64,000 bases of DNA, taken from contig CAXTZG010000008.1 in NCBI GenBank assembly GCA_964248625.1, positions 1 to 64,000 of the forward strand, given 5' to 3'. Made by a program: the position numbers and the translations under genes. The DNA comes from Lichenicola sp964248625 (GTDB lineage: Bacteria; Pseudomonadota; Alphaproteobacteria; Acetobacterales; Acetobacteraceae). Of this stretch, positions 36,586 to 44,928 are shown piece by piece (position 1 is the first letter of the stretch; each line of letters starts with the position of its first letter). Below the pieces are notes generated by a model, which saw only the letters and a program-made list of their open reading frames with translations, did not search any database and was not told where the DNA came from.

Positions 36586-37866
36586 TCAGGCGGCCACCGC
36601 GCGCAGCCGCGCCGAGCGCGATTCGCCGCGTCCGAACAGGGCGAACACCGCGATGCCTACATAGCTGACCAGCGGCACCACGAAGGCGGCGCTGATGCTG
36701 ACCCGGTCCGCCACCAGTCCCACCAGCGGCGGCACCAGCGCGCCGCCGACGATGGCGGTGCAGAGCAGTCCCGACACCGCGGCCGCCGGCGCGTCGGAGC
36801 GCTGCAGGGTCAGGGTGAAGATGGTCGGAAACATCACCGAGTTGAAGAAGCCCAGTCCCAGCGCCGCGGCGGCGGCCGGGATGCCCGTCGCCTGGGTCAC
36901 CGTCAGGCAGAGCAGGATGGCGACGGTCGCAGCCAGGCCCAGCAGCCGGCCGGCCACCACGACGCGCAGCAGCTGGCTGCCGAGGAACCGCCCCACCATG
37001 GCGCCGCCCCAGAAGAAGGTGGCGAGCAGCTGCGCCGCCTGCGCCGGCGTGACGCCCAGGATGGCGGGCTGGGTCAGGAAGTTGACCATGATCGTCGAGG
37101 CGCCGACCTCGGCGCCCACGTAGATGAAGATCGCGAACGCGCCGAACAGGCCCCAGCCGGAGCGGAACGCCGACAGCAGGCGGGCCGTCTCCACCGGCCG
37201 CTCGCGCGGCGCATGCAGCCGGTGGCGCACCGACCAGATGACGATGCCGAGCATCAGCACGATGACGGCGATCAGCGCGAACTGGTGGTCGATGTCGCGC
37301 AGCGAGATCGCGCGCGCCTGCGGCGTCATGCTGATGGCGGCATCGCTGCTGAACAGGCCGCCGCGCAGCAGCAGCTGCGAGGCGACCAGCGGCCCCAGCA
37401 CCGTGCCGAGCGAGTTGAACGCCTGGCTCATGGTCAGGCGGAAATGCGAGCGCAGCGGAATGCCGAGTGCTGCCGAAAGCGGGTTGGCCGCCACCTGCAG
37501 CAGCGTGGTGCCCGACGCGATCACGAACAGCGCCAGCAGGATCGCCGCGTAGCTCTCCACCGTGACGCCGAGCAGCACGATCAGGCAGCCCGCCACCATC
37601 ACCGCCAGGGCCAGCACGATGGCGTTGGGGCCGCCGGTCCGGGCCAGCAGCACCGAGGCCGGCACCGACATCACGCCGTATGCCAGGAAGAAGGCGAACT
37701 GGGTGAGCATCTGCTCGGTGTAGCTCAGCTGGAAGATCGCGCGCGCCGCCGGCGCCAGCCCGTCGATCACGGAGGACACGAAGCCCCAGATCAGGAACAG
37801 CGTGGTGACATAAACGAACGGCGTCGCACGGCCTGCACGGAAGGCCGAACGCGACGGGCTGGGCAT
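36586..37866 (-). CDS. MFS sugar permease (fucose/glucose-galactose permease type)
   Basis: Encodes 426 residues with twelve predicted membrane helices. Family features are FLIWGFVSSVIDGLAP at helix 1, FFLAYGVMSVPASVL at helix 2, a QVAANPLSAALG segment at helix 4, and GFFNSVMFPTIFTLTL in the second half. These match the FucP/GluP family of proton-sugar symporters. The substrate is probably a monosaccharide. No sugar catabolic operon is attached; a 59-residue membrane protein lies just upstream on the same strand. Confidence 0.88.
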   Translation of the reverse strand: MPSPSRSAFRAGRATPFVYVTTLFLIWGFVSSVIDGLAPAARAIFQLSYTEQMLTQFAFFLAYGVMSVPASVLLARTGGPNAIVLALAVMVAGCLIVLLGVTVESYAAILLALFVIASGTTLLQVAANPLSAALGIPLRSHFRLTMSQAFNSLGTVLGPLVASQLLLRGGLFSSDAAISMTPQARAISLRDIDHQFALIAVIVLMLGIVIWSVRHRLHAPRERPVETARLLSAFRSGWGLFGAFAIFIYVGAEVGASTIMVNFLTQPAILGVTPAQAAQLLATFFWGGAMVGRFLGSQLLRVVVAGRLLGLAATVAILLCLTVTQATGIPAAAAALGLGFFNSVMFPTIFTLTLQRSDAPAAAVSGLLCTAIVGGALVPPLVGLVADRVSISAAFVVPLVSYVGIAVFALFGRGESRSARLRAVAA

Positions 37867-37926
37867 GGCGGCCCAGGTGGTGAGCTCCTCCGGTCCGGGA
37901 CAGGGTGACAGGGAGGGATCGGACGA

Positions 37927-38106
37927 TCAGGAACGGGGATCGCAGTTGGTGCGTCCGGTGGCGATGCAGTCCTGGCGGCTGACATAGCTCTGGATCGCCG
38001 GGAACAGCAGCACGCCGAGATAGACGACCAGCAGGATGAGCGCCATCACGATGAACGGCAGCAGGGTCGGGACCGGGCTGGGCTTGCGGGGAGGACGCAT
38101 CGGCAT
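37927..38106 (-). CDS. 59-residue single-span membrane protein
   Basis: Starts at ATG 38106 (or 38100). After a basic Pro-rich N-terminus (MPMRPPRKPSP) there is one strong hydrophobic helix (LLPFIVMALILLVVYLGVLL), then a short polar tail with two cysteines (RQDCIATG, TNCDPRS). The positive N-terminus suggests the tail lies in the periplasm. It sits 60 bases upstream of the MFS permease on the same strand. Function is unknown; it could be a small partner of the permease or an independent membrane peptide. Coding is supported by its clean hydrophobic pattern. Confidence 0.6.
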   Translation of the reverse strand: MPMRPPRKPSPVPTLLPFIVMALILLVVYLGVLLFPAIQSYVSRQDCIATGRTNCDPRS

Positions 38107-38214
38107 CAGCCTAGCCGGGCTGCGGGACTTGGCAATCGGCCCGGGTGGCGAAAGGGTTCGCGTCCGCCACGCCGACGACGACCGGCCGCGGGTCCAGGAC
38201 GACGCGGGTTCGTT

Positions 38215-39177
38215 TCAAGCGCCTTTGACGCGCGCCGCCAGCTCCGGCACCTGCTCCACCAGCTCGCGCAGCTCGCGCCCGCCCAGGCCGAACGACGCCG
38301 GATCGAGCGCCTCCTGCCCGCCCAGGGCCGCGCGCAGCAGCCCCATCGCCTGGCCGGACAGCGAGGTCGCGTTGGCGACATAGTCGTCATAGGCGTCGGA
38401 CACGTTCGGCACCCACGCCCGGACCACGCCCAGGATGGCCTCGGCATAGACGCGTATCTCCGCCTGGGCGTGCGGGTCGGCGCGCAGGCTGAGGAAGCGC
38501 AGCAGGTTCCACAGGTTCACCTTCCAGTAGAACTGGGTGTAGATGCCGACCGGCAGGTTGATGCGCGCGAGCTCGCGCGCCACCCCGGCGCGGGTGCTGT
38601 CGAGGGCAGCGCCGTCCTCGCCCTCGTTGAGCATCCACAGATAATTGTCGTAGCAGCGCGCCGCGTCGTCGCGCAGCATCTCGACCACGCGGGCGGCAGC
38701 TTCCGGCGCCATCGCCTCGCCGCGCCCCTGCCGGTTGGCGGCGGACTGTGCCGCCACGGACTCCACCTCGGGGATGTAGAACTCGCGCTCCAGCACCGAG
38801 TAGCGGGCGGAGTACTCGTTGATCGAGGCGGTGCGGTGGCGGAACCACTGCCGGGTCACGAAGATCGGCGCGCGCACATGGAGCTTGAGCTCGGCGAGCT
38901 CGAACGGCGTGGTGTGGCGGTGGCGCATCAGATAGCGGATCAGGCCGCGGTCGCTCTGCACCTGGCGGGTGCCGCGCCCGTAGGACACCCGCGCGCCCTG
39001 CACCACGGCGGCGTCGTCGCCCATGTAGTCGACGACGCGCACGAAGCCCTTGTCGAGCACCGGAATCGGCTCGAACAGCACCGCCTCGAGACCGGGCGAG
39101 GTGGCGCGCCGCGTGGTGGCGGTGGCAGCGCGGGCCTCGGCGATCTCCTGAAGCTGGCTGTCCGTCAGGTTCTGCAT
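38215..39177 (-). CDS. thyX: ThyX, flavin-dependent thymidylate synthase
   Basis: Encodes 320 residues from ATG 39177 (MQNLTDSQ). The signature RHRTASINEYSAR (residues 113-125) matches the ThyX motif RHRxxSxNExSxR that binds dUMP and FAD. A second flavin-contact segment, RYLMRHRHTTPFELAE, precedes it. The enzyme methylates dUMP to dTMP using methylene-tetrahydrofolate and NADPH, replacing ThyA. The length is at the upper end for the family because of a C-terminal helical extension (ALGGQEALDPASFG). It is divergent from the tmRNA gene. metF, which uses the same folate, is at 60 kb. Confidence 0.95.
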   Translation of the reverse strand: MQNLTDSQLQEIAEARAATATTRRATSPGLEAVLFEPIPVLDKGFVRVVDYMGDDAAVVQGARVSYGRGTRQVQSDRGLIRYLMRHRHTTPFELAELKLHVRAPIFVTRQWFRHRTASINEYSARYSVLEREFYIPEVESVAAQSAANRQGRGEAMAPEAAARVVEMLRDDAARCYDNYLWMLNEGEDGAALDSTRAGVARELARINLPVGIYTQFYWKVNLWNLLRFLSLRADPHAQAEIRVYAEAILGVVRAWVPNVSDAYDDYVANATSLSGQAMGLLRAALGGQEALDPASFGLGGRELRELVEQVPELAARVKGA

Positions 39178-39244
39178 CGGCGTCCTTGAGTCGCAGGGCG
39201 GGATTCGGGTGCCAGGGGGTAGCACGGAAGTCCGATTGAGTCCC

Positions 39245-39274
39245 CTGGACGCCGCGCGTGGAGCGCCCTATATC
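39245..39274 (+). promoter_or_regulatory. possible tmRNA promoter
   Basis: CTGGAC (39245-39250) and TATATC (39269-39274) are spaced by 18 bases and resemble alphaproteobacterial -35 (CTTGAC-like) and -10 boxes. Transcription would then start near 39280, just ahead of the acceptor part of the tmRNA. The -35 match is moderate. Confidence 0.4.
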
Positions 39275-39279
39275 TCGCG

Positions 39280-39523
39280 ATGCCAGAGGGCAACCTCAGC
39301 TATGGTGATAAACGGTACGTGGAATAAACGTTGTGGACCCGGGGGCAGTGCCCGGCGTCTCCACCAGACCCGCCAGGGTCCGTGCGGGGACGAAACAGGC
39401 TCGACACGCGTGGTAAAGACCTACCTTTTGCTCGGCATGATACCGCCGTTATCGGGTCATATCACAAGTGCCAATGATAACCATGAGGCGCTCGCTGTAG
39501 CTGCATAAGCTACAAGCGCGGTT
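39280..39523 (+). ncRNA. ssrA: tmRNA, circularly permuted two-piece form
   Basis: The acceptor piece comes first and ends in GTCTCCACCA (CCA at 39364-39366), with a T-arm-like CCGGG/CCCGG hairpin before it. After a 19-base spacer the coding piece starts at 39386 with GGGGACGAAACAGGCTCGAC. GGGGAC pairs with GTCTCC and gives the G3-U70 wobble that marks alanyl tRNA. The tag frame (39470-39508) encodes ANDNHEALAVAA and ends in TAA; its Ala-Ala end is recognised by ClpXP. This order is the permuted arrangement of alphaproteobacteria, in which the spacer is removed to leave two paired RNAs. tmRNA rescues stalled ribosomes. The 5' end is estimated from the promoter. Confidence 0.94.
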
Positions 39524-39524
39524 C

Positions 39525-39560
39525 GGGGGGGCACCGGGCAACAGAAGCCCCCCCACTTTT
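39525..39560 (+). terminator. rho-independent terminator of ssrA
   Basis: Seven Gs (39525-39531) pair with seven Cs (39548-39554) across a 16-base loop, followed by ACTTTT. Stem, T-run and position directly after the tmRNA coding piece make this the clearest intrinsic terminator in the window. Confidence 0.85.
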
Positions 39561-39673
39561 CGCCGGCCTGCCATGGACACGGCGCCTTGCACGGCACCAG
39601 CGTTTGCAGCAAGGCTGCACCGACAGAAGTCCGGCGTCCGACAGGTCGCGCGGCGCGAACCGAGGGGGCCTGC

Positions 39674-40249
39674 ATGGCCGAGGACGATGTCGGCGGGACG
39701 TTCGGGAGCGGCGACGATGCCGCGATGCCCGACAGCCTCCTGCCCTACGACCGCTGGATCGAGCAGGCCTATCGCCAGGTGATGGTGCAGGCGATCAACC
39801 ATGCCGCCGCCGAGGGCCTGCCGGAAGGGCATCATTTCTACATCACCTTCCGCACCGACGATCCGGGCACGATCGTGCCCAAGCGCATGCTGGCGCAGTA
39901 TCCCAACGAGATGACCATCGTCCTGCAGCACCAGTTCTGGGACCTGAAGGTCGACGAGACGGCGCAGACGCTGAGCGTCGGGCTGTCGTTCGGCAGCGTG
40001 CCGAGCACGGTGGTGGTGCCGCTGCGCGCGATCACCGGCTTCGCCGACCCGCACGTGCGCCTGGTGCTGCGCTTCACCGCCACCGACGCGGCCGGAGCCG
40101 GAGCGGCGGCGCCGGAGGCCGCGACGGCGCTGGTGGCGCGCGCAGCACCCGATGCCGAGGCGGATGCCCCGGCCGGCCCGGCGCCCGATCCGACGCCGCA
40201 GGTCGTGAGCCTGGACGCCTTCCGCAAGCGCGGCTCGACCCCCAGCTGA
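39674..40249 (+). CDS. sspB: SspB, ClpXP adaptor for tmRNA-tagged proteins
   Basis: Encodes 191 residues from ATG 39674, fixed by GAGGGGG just upstream. The SspB fold spans about 15-130 (LLPYDRWIEQAYRQVMVQAINHA, HHFYITFRTDDPGT, FGSVPSTVVVPLRAITGFADP). A disordered Ala/Pro-rich linker follows, then a C-terminal ClpX-binding tail (VVSLDAFRKR). This is the alphaproteobacterial SspB type. It tethers ssrA-tagged proteins to ClpXP. The gene lies directly after ssrA, so tag and adaptor are physically linked, although the terminator between them implies separate transcription. Confidence 0.94.
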   Translation: MAEDDVGGTFGSGDDAAMPDSLLPYDRWIEQAYRQVMVQAINHAAAEGLPEGHHFYITFRTDDPGTIVPKRMLAQYPNEMTIVLQHQFWDLKVDETAQTLSVGLSFGSVPSTVVVPLRAITGFADPHVRLVLRFTATDAAGAGAAAPEAATALVARAAPDAEADAPAGPAPDPTPQVVSLDAFRKRGSTPS

Positions 40250-40351
40250 CCTGCCGCGCCCGACACGCCTGACGACCATCCTCCGCCGGACGCCCGAGGC
40301 AGGAAGCAGCCCCGATCGCCACGGCCGGAGCCGTCCGAACCGGAACCCGCC

Positions 40352-42022
40352 ATGAACGCCCTGTCGCCCACGCCCGCCTCGCTCAGCGCGCCATCGAAGG
40401 CGTTCGCCTATTCGCCGATGTTCCCGCTCGGCGAGGACACGACGCCCTGGCGCAGGCTCGACATCGCCGGCGTCTCCACCGCGACCTGCGACGGCCGGAC
40501 GGTGCTCAGGATCGAGCCGCAGGCGCTGTCGGACCTGGCGGCGGCGGCGTTCCGCGACGTCTCGCATCTGCTGCGCCCCGGCCACCTGGCCCAGCTGTCG
40601 CGCATCCTGACCGATGCGGAGGCATCCGCGAACGACCGCTTCGTGGCCCTCGACCTGCTGAAGAACGCGTCCATCGCCGCCGGCGGCGTGCTGCCGATGT
40701 GCCAGGACACCGGCACCGCCATCGTGTTCGGCAAGAAGGGCCAGCGGGTCTGGATCCTCGGCAACGAGGAGGAGGCGCTGAGCCAGGGGGTGCATCGCAC
40801 CTACACCGAGACCAACCTGCGCTACTCGCAGATGGCGCCGCTCGACATGTTCGAGGAGGTCAATACTGGCAACAACCTGCCGGTGCAGTTCGACATCGGC
40901 GCCGCACCCGGCGAGCACCATGCGGACGAGCTGCATCTGATGTTCATCGCCAAGGGCGGCGGCTCGGCCAACAAGACCTTCCTGTTCCAGGAAACCCGCG
41001 CCCTGCTGGCCAGCAAGGAGAAGCTGCTGGAATGGCTGGGGGTCAAGATCCGCACGCTGGGCACCTCGGCCTGTCCGCCCTACCACCTGGCGGTGGTGAT
41101 CGGCGGCACCTCGGCCGAGCTGACGCTGAAGACCGTCAAGCTCGCCTCCACGCATTATCTCGACACCCTGCCGATCAAGGGCTCGCCGCTCGGCCACGCC
41201 TTCCGCGACGTGGCGCTGGAGCAGGAGGTGCATGCGCTGACCCAGTCGCTCGGCATCGGCGCGCAGTTCGGCGGCAAGTATTTCTGCCACGACGTGCGGG
41301 TGGTGCGGCTGCCCCGCCACGGCGCGTCGCTGCCGGTGGGCATCGGCGTGTCCTGCTCGGCCGACCGGCAGATCAAGGCCAAGATCACCTCCGAGGGCAT
41401 CTTCCTCGAGCAGCTCGAGACCGATCCGGCGCACTTCCTGCCCGAGGCCACCGACGAGATCCTGGGCGGCGACGTGGTGCAGGTCGACCTGAACCAGCCG
41501 ATGTGGGAGATCCGCCGCCTGCTGTCGCAGCATCCGGTCAAGACGCGGCTGTCGCTGTCCGGCACCGTGGTGGTGGCGCGCGACATCGCGCACGCCAAGT
41601 TCAAGGAGCGGCTGGACCGCGGCGAGGGCCTGCCCGACTACCTCAAGGATCATCCGGTCTATTACGCCGGGCCTGCCAAGACGCCGGAGGGGATGCCGAC
41701 CGGCTCGTTCGGCCCCACCACCGCCGGCCGCATGGACAGCTATGTCGACATGCTGCAGGCCGCCGGCGGCTCGTTCGTGATGCTGGCCAAGGGCAACCGC
41801 TCGCGCGCGGTGAGGGATGCCTGCCAGACCCATGGCGGCTTCTATCTGGGCTCGGTCGGCGGCCCGGCGGCGCGGCTGGCGCAGGACTGCATCCGGCGCG
41901 TCGAGGTGCTCGAATATCCCGAGCTCGGCATGGAGGCGGTCTGGCGCATCGAGGTCGAGAACTTCCCCGCCTTCATCGTCATCGACGACAAGGGCCACGA
42001 TTTCTATGACGGACTGACCTAG
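40352..42022 (+). CDS. class I fumarate hydratase (4Fe-4S)
   Basis: Encodes 556 residues, the full length of FumA/FumB-type enzymes. The three cluster cysteines are Cys117 (MCQDTGT), Cys241 (TSACPPYH) and Cys335 (GVSCSADR). Conserved KGGGSANKTF and FGPTTAGRM segments line the active site. The enzyme interconverts fumarate and malate in the TCA cycle and is oxygen-sensitive. It starts 102 bases after sspB and ends 5 bases before the VOC gene, so it may be cotranscribed with that gene. The dual L-tartrate-dehydratase family is related, but the length and motifs favour fumarase. Confidence 0.94.
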   Translation: MNALSPTPASLSAPSKAFAYSPMFPLGEDTTPWRRLDIAGVSTATCDGRTVLRIEPQALSDLAAAAFRDVSHLLRPGHLAQLSRILTDAEASANDRFVALDLLKNASIAAGGVLPMCQDTGTAIVFGKKGQRVWILGNEEEALSQGVHRTYTETNLRYSQMAPLDMFEEVNTGNNLPVQFDIGAAPGEHHADELHLMFIAKGGGSANKTFLFQETRALLASKEKLLEWLGVKIRTLGTSACPPYHLAVVIGGTSAELTLKTVKLASTHYLDTLPIKGSPLGHAFRDVALEQEVHALTQSLGIGAQFGGKYFCHDVRVVRLPRHGASLPVGIGVSCSADRQIKAKITSEGIFLEQLETDPAHFLPEATDEILGGDVVQVDLNQPMWEIRRLLSQHPVKTRLSLSGTVVVARDIAHAKFKERLDRGEGLPDYLKDHPVYYAGPAKTPEGMPTGSFGPTTAGRMDSYVDMLQAAGGSFVMLAKGNRSRAVRDACQTHGGFYLGSVGGPAARLAQDCIRRVEVLEYPELGMEAVWRIEVENFPAFIVIDDKGHDFYDGLT

Positions 42023-42027
42023 ACACC

Positions 42028-42420
42028 ATGCGCTTCACCGTCGACCGGCTGGACCACCTCGTCATCACCTGCAAGGACGTGGAGAAGACCTCGTCCTGGT
42101 ATCAGCGCGTGCTCGGCATGGAGCACGAGGAATACGGCCGCAACCGGCGCTGCGCGCTGAAGTTCGGCGGCCAGAAGATCAACCTCCGCCCCTACGGCGC
42201 CGACGGCTGGACCACCGCCGAGGACGCGCTGCCCGGCAGCCAGGATCTGTGCTTCGTCACCGCCGTGGAAAGCGAGGACGTGGTCGACCACCTCGCGAGC
42301 TGCGGCGTGAGCATCACCGAGGGCCCGGTCACGCGGCTGGGCGCGCTCGGTCCGACCACCTCGGTCTACTGCCTGGATCCGGACGGCAACCTGGTCGAGA
42401 TCACCTCCTACCAGGGCTGA
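42028..42420 (+). CDS. VOC-family (glyoxalase-like) protein
   Basis: Encodes 130 residues with the paired beta-alpha-beta modules of the vicinal oxygen chelate fold. Metal ligands are probably the His of LDHLVITCKDVEKTSSWY, a Lys/Asn region after FGGQKINL, and the Glu of DPDGNLVEITSY. The layout matches small single-domain virulence-type (YaeR/GLOD5-like) members. The substrate is unknown. It starts 5 bases after the fumarase gene. Confidence 0.86.
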   Translation: MRFTVDRLDHLVITCKDVEKTSSWYQRVLGMEHEEYGRNRRCALKFGGQKINLRPYGADGWTTAEDALPGSQDLCFVTAVESEDVVDHLASCGVSITEGPVTRLGALGPTTSVYCLDPDGNLVEITSYQG

Positions 42421-42467
42421 CGCCGGCACCCCATCTCGGCCGCATGAGGCAGAAGAACCACGACGCA

Positions 42468-42776
42468 ATGGCCGAGATCGTGTGCTGCGCGCTGTGCGGC
42501 CGGCCCATTCCGCCGCATGCGAAATCGTCGCTGCACCATCTCACGCCCAAGCTGAAGGGCGGCGCCCGGCTCGGCACGGTGCGCCTGCACCAGATCTGCC
42601 ACTCCACCATCCATGCCCGCTACACCGAGGCCGAGATCGCGCGCCAGCTGGCCGAGCCGGAGGCGCTGCGCGCGGACCCGGAGCTTGCGCGTTTCGTTGC
42701 CTGGGTGCGCACCAAGCCCGACGACTTCCACGCCCCGACGCGGCGCGCGCGGGGCAAGACCGCGCGGTGGCGGTAG
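42468..42776 (+). CDS. small HNH-type zinc protein
   Basis: About 102 residues from ATG 42468; ATG 42444 is an alternative start. CALCG near the N-terminus and CHSTIH further on can form a zinc site, and SSLHHLTPKLKGG supplies the His-His of an HNH ββα-metal fold. Stand-alone proteins of this kind are widespread and may be nucleases, but they often lie next to metabolic genes and their targets are unknown. The C-terminus is basic (RRARGKTARWR). It follows the VOC gene by 47 bases. Confidence 0.78.
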   Translation: MAEIVCCALCGRPIPPHAKSSLHHLTPKLKGGARLGTVRLHQICHSTIHARYTEAEIARQLAEPEALRADPELARFVAWVRTKPDDFHAPTRRARGKTARWR

Positions 42777-42786
42777 GCGGCGGGTT

Positions 42787-44001
42787 CTAGCCGGTGACCA
42801 GATCCTTCTGCTTGCGCAGCTTGGCGATGGTCGCGTCGTCGAGATGCAGATGCTGCTTGATCAGGTGGACGGGCGTCAGTGCCATCCACTGGTTCAGCGA
42901 CACGTCGGCATAATGGTCCGATCGGAACATCTCGAGGAACCTCATCGGCGAGGTGCCAGTGTTCTCGATGTAGTGCCCCATGGAGCGCTCCACGTAGCCG
43001 ACGTCTCCCGCCTGGAAATCGAACGTGCGCGCACGCGCGTCCGCGGCAAAGACCGTCATCCGGGCCTGGCCCTCGATATAGTACTGCCATTCGTCGGCGT
43101 TCGGATGCCAGTGGATCTCGCGCATCCCGCCCGGCTGCACCTCGACATAGGCGGCGGCAATGGTCTTCGAGGCGGCGAAGTTGCGGCTGTCGACGACCCT
43201 GACGGAGCCGCCGCTCGACATCACAGGTTTCTGCGCCATCAGCTTGTAGGTGAACGGGACAGGCACGGTGCCGTTCGGATCGGAGATCCTGGTCTGATCG
43301 AGCGGCGGCGGGACCGGTTCCTGGAAGATGTAGAGCTCCTTCTGCGGAATGTTCGCGAACGCGGACTCGGCGACGCCGAAGTTCTTTGCCAGCACCGATT
43401 TCGGCGTGTGCGCGAACCAGTCGGTGATCAGGAAGGTGCTGTTTTCGGAAAAGGCGCCGTCATCGAAGACCAGAAGGAATTCGCAGCCATCCTGCAGCGC
43501 CTGGATCGAGTGCGGCAGGCCCGACGGGAAGTACCACAGATCGCCCTCGTCCACGTCCGCGATATAGCTGCGGCCGTTCGCGTCGATGGCGGTGACGCGC
43601 GCGCTGCCCTTCAGCATGATCTGCCACTCGGCCTCCTTGTGCCAATGCAGCTCGCGTATCGCGCCCGGCTTCAACCGCATGTCGACGCCGGCAATCGACT
43701 TCGAGACCGGCAGCTCGCGAATGGTGGTCTGCCGCGCGAAGCCGCCATCCTCCAGCCGCATGTGGCTGTCGGCAAACGACCATTTGAGGTTCGGCAGGTC
43801 GCCGTGGTCGGTTGCCGGAGGCGCCTGCAGGTCGGGATTCTCGTCCGCCAGCGGCACGTTGCGCGGCCCGATGACGGTTGCACCGTCCTTGCCGCGGATC
43901 GGCTCGATGCCGCCGGCCGGCTGCGCGGCGGCGCGTCCTGCGGTCAAGGCCAGGCCGCCGGCCGTGGCCGCCAGGATGGAGCGGCGAGACAGTGGATCCA
44001 T
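42787..44001 (-). CDS. Tat-exported oxalate decarboxylase-type bicupin
   Basis: Encodes 404 residues from ATG 44001, with GAGGAG nine bases upstream. The N-terminus is a twin-arginine signal (LSRRSILAATAGGLALTAGRAAA). Two cupin domains carry full manganese sites: His119, His121, Glu125, His164 and His297, His299, Glu304, His343. The lid loop SENST (185-189) with Glu186 matches the catalytic lid that gives decarboxylase rather than oxidase activity. The enzyme should convert oxalate to formate and CO2 in the periplasm, consuming a proton. It is divergent from a gluconate-dehydrogenase-like operon 200 bases away. Confidence 0.92.
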   Translation of the reverse strand: MDPLSRRSILAATAGGLALTAGRAAAQPAGGIEPIRGKDGATVIGPRNVPLADENPDLQAPPATDHGDLPNLKWSFADSHMRLEDGGFARQTTIRELPVSKSIAGVDMRLKPGAIRELHWHKEAEWQIMLKGSARVTAIDANGRSYIADVDEGDLWYFPSGLPHSIQALQDGCEFLLVFDDGAFSENSTFLITDWFAHTPKSVLAKNFGVAESAFANIPQKELYIFQEPVPPPLDQTRISDPNGTVPVPFTYKLMAQKPVMSSGGSVRVVDSRNFAASKTIAAAYVEVQPGGMREIHWHPNADEWQYYIEGQARMTVFAADARARTFDFQAGDVGYVERSMGHYIENTGTSPMRFLEMFRSDHYADVSLNQWMALTPVHLIKQHLHLDDATIAKLRKQKDLVTG

Positions 44002-44080
44002 GCGCGTATGCTCCTCGAGGCCCTGCCGGTCGGAACGCGACGATGGTCGGGCGAACGCTGCCGAACGGCTGTTTAACCAC

Positions 44081-44103
44081 CAGGTTTCGCTGCCTGGAAC
44101 CTG
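44081..44103. promoter_or_regulatory. possible operator in divergent promoter region
   Basis: CAGGTT (44081-44086) and AACCTG (44098-44103) form an inverted repeat with an 11-base spacer, and an inner CCAGG/CCTGG lies in the same span. The site is in the 204-base region between the divergent oxalate decarboxylase and dehydrogenase operon, where a dimeric regulator could control both. No regulator gene is adjacent. Confidence 0.35.
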
Positions 44104-44205
44104 TCCGCGGATAGCGTTTTCGTGTCGGTCCCCGGCGTTGCCACGGCTTCCGGGCTGGACCAAGGTTGCCGTCGTGGATGGATCACGTGGCGGAGCGCGA
44201 GCGGC

Positions 44206-44928
44206 ATGACCCTGATCACGCGGCGCAGCCTGCTGCTCGCCACCGCGCTTTCCACCGTCGCCGCCGGAGCATCGGCCGCCAGCATCGTGTCCGGCATGCC
44301 CTGGGCGCCGAACCAGGCGGATCCGCCCGAGCCGGCGACGCCCGGGCCGTGGGTCTGGTTCACAGCCGAGGAAGGTGCCGATGTCGAGGCGCTGGTCGAC
44401 CGGCTGATCCCGCCCGACGCCGACACGCCGGGGGGCCGGGATGCCGGGTGCGCGGTGTTCATCGACCGTCAGCTCGCAGGCGGCTACGGCAGCGCGCGCG
44501 GGCTGTATATGCGGCCGCCCTTCAGCGACGGCACCAAGCAGCAGGGCCCGCAGTCTCCCCTGACGCCGGCGGCGCGCTACCGGGCCAGCCTTGCGGCCCT
44601 CGATGGCCATTGCAGGCGCGCCTTCGCCGGCCGCCGGTTCGCGCAGCTGAACGGCAGCCAGCAGGACAACGTCATCCACGGGCTGGAATCGGGCCTGCTG
44701 CAGCTGGACGGGATCAGCGGCCGCGCCTTTTTCGAGCTGCTGATCAAGGACACGCAGCAGGGCTTCCTGGCCGATCCGATCTATGGCGGCAACCGCGACA
44801 TGTGCGCCTGGAGGATGATCGGCTTTCCGGGCGCGCGATACGATTATCGCGACTGGATCGGTCGTCACAACGAGAACTATCCCTATCCGCCGATCGGGAT
44901 CGGCGCGCATCCGGACTGGCACGCATGA
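44206..44928 (+). CDS. gluconate 2-dehydrogenase subunit 3 family protein, Tat-exported
   Basis: Encodes 240 residues from ATG 44206. It has a twin-arginine signal (MTLITRRSLLLATALSTVAAG). The mature part carries the small-subunit features FTAEEGADVEALVDRLIPPD, GCAVFIDRQLAGGYG and AWRMIGFPGARYDYRDW. In membrane-bound gluconate and fructose dehydrogenases this subunit has the Tat signal that hitch-hikes the flavin subunit across the membrane. Its stop overlaps the start of the flavin subunit (ATGA). Confidence 0.92.
   Translation: MTLITRRSLLLATALSTVAAGASAASIVSGMPWAPNQADPPEPATPGPWVWFTAEEGADVEALVDRLIPPDADTPGGRDAGCAVFIDRQLAGGYGSARGLYMRPPFSDGTKQQGPQSPLTPAARYRASLAALDGHCRRAFAGRRFAQLNGSQQDNVIHGLESGLLQLDGISGRAFFELLIKDTQQGFLADPIYGGNRDMCAWRMIGFPGARYDYRDWIGRHNENYPYPPIGIGAHPDWHA

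Noticed and set aside
33892..37908. Long plus-strand frame over opgC and the MFS gene
   Set aside because: It is antisense to well-supported membrane proteins and only touches the real apbC in another frame.
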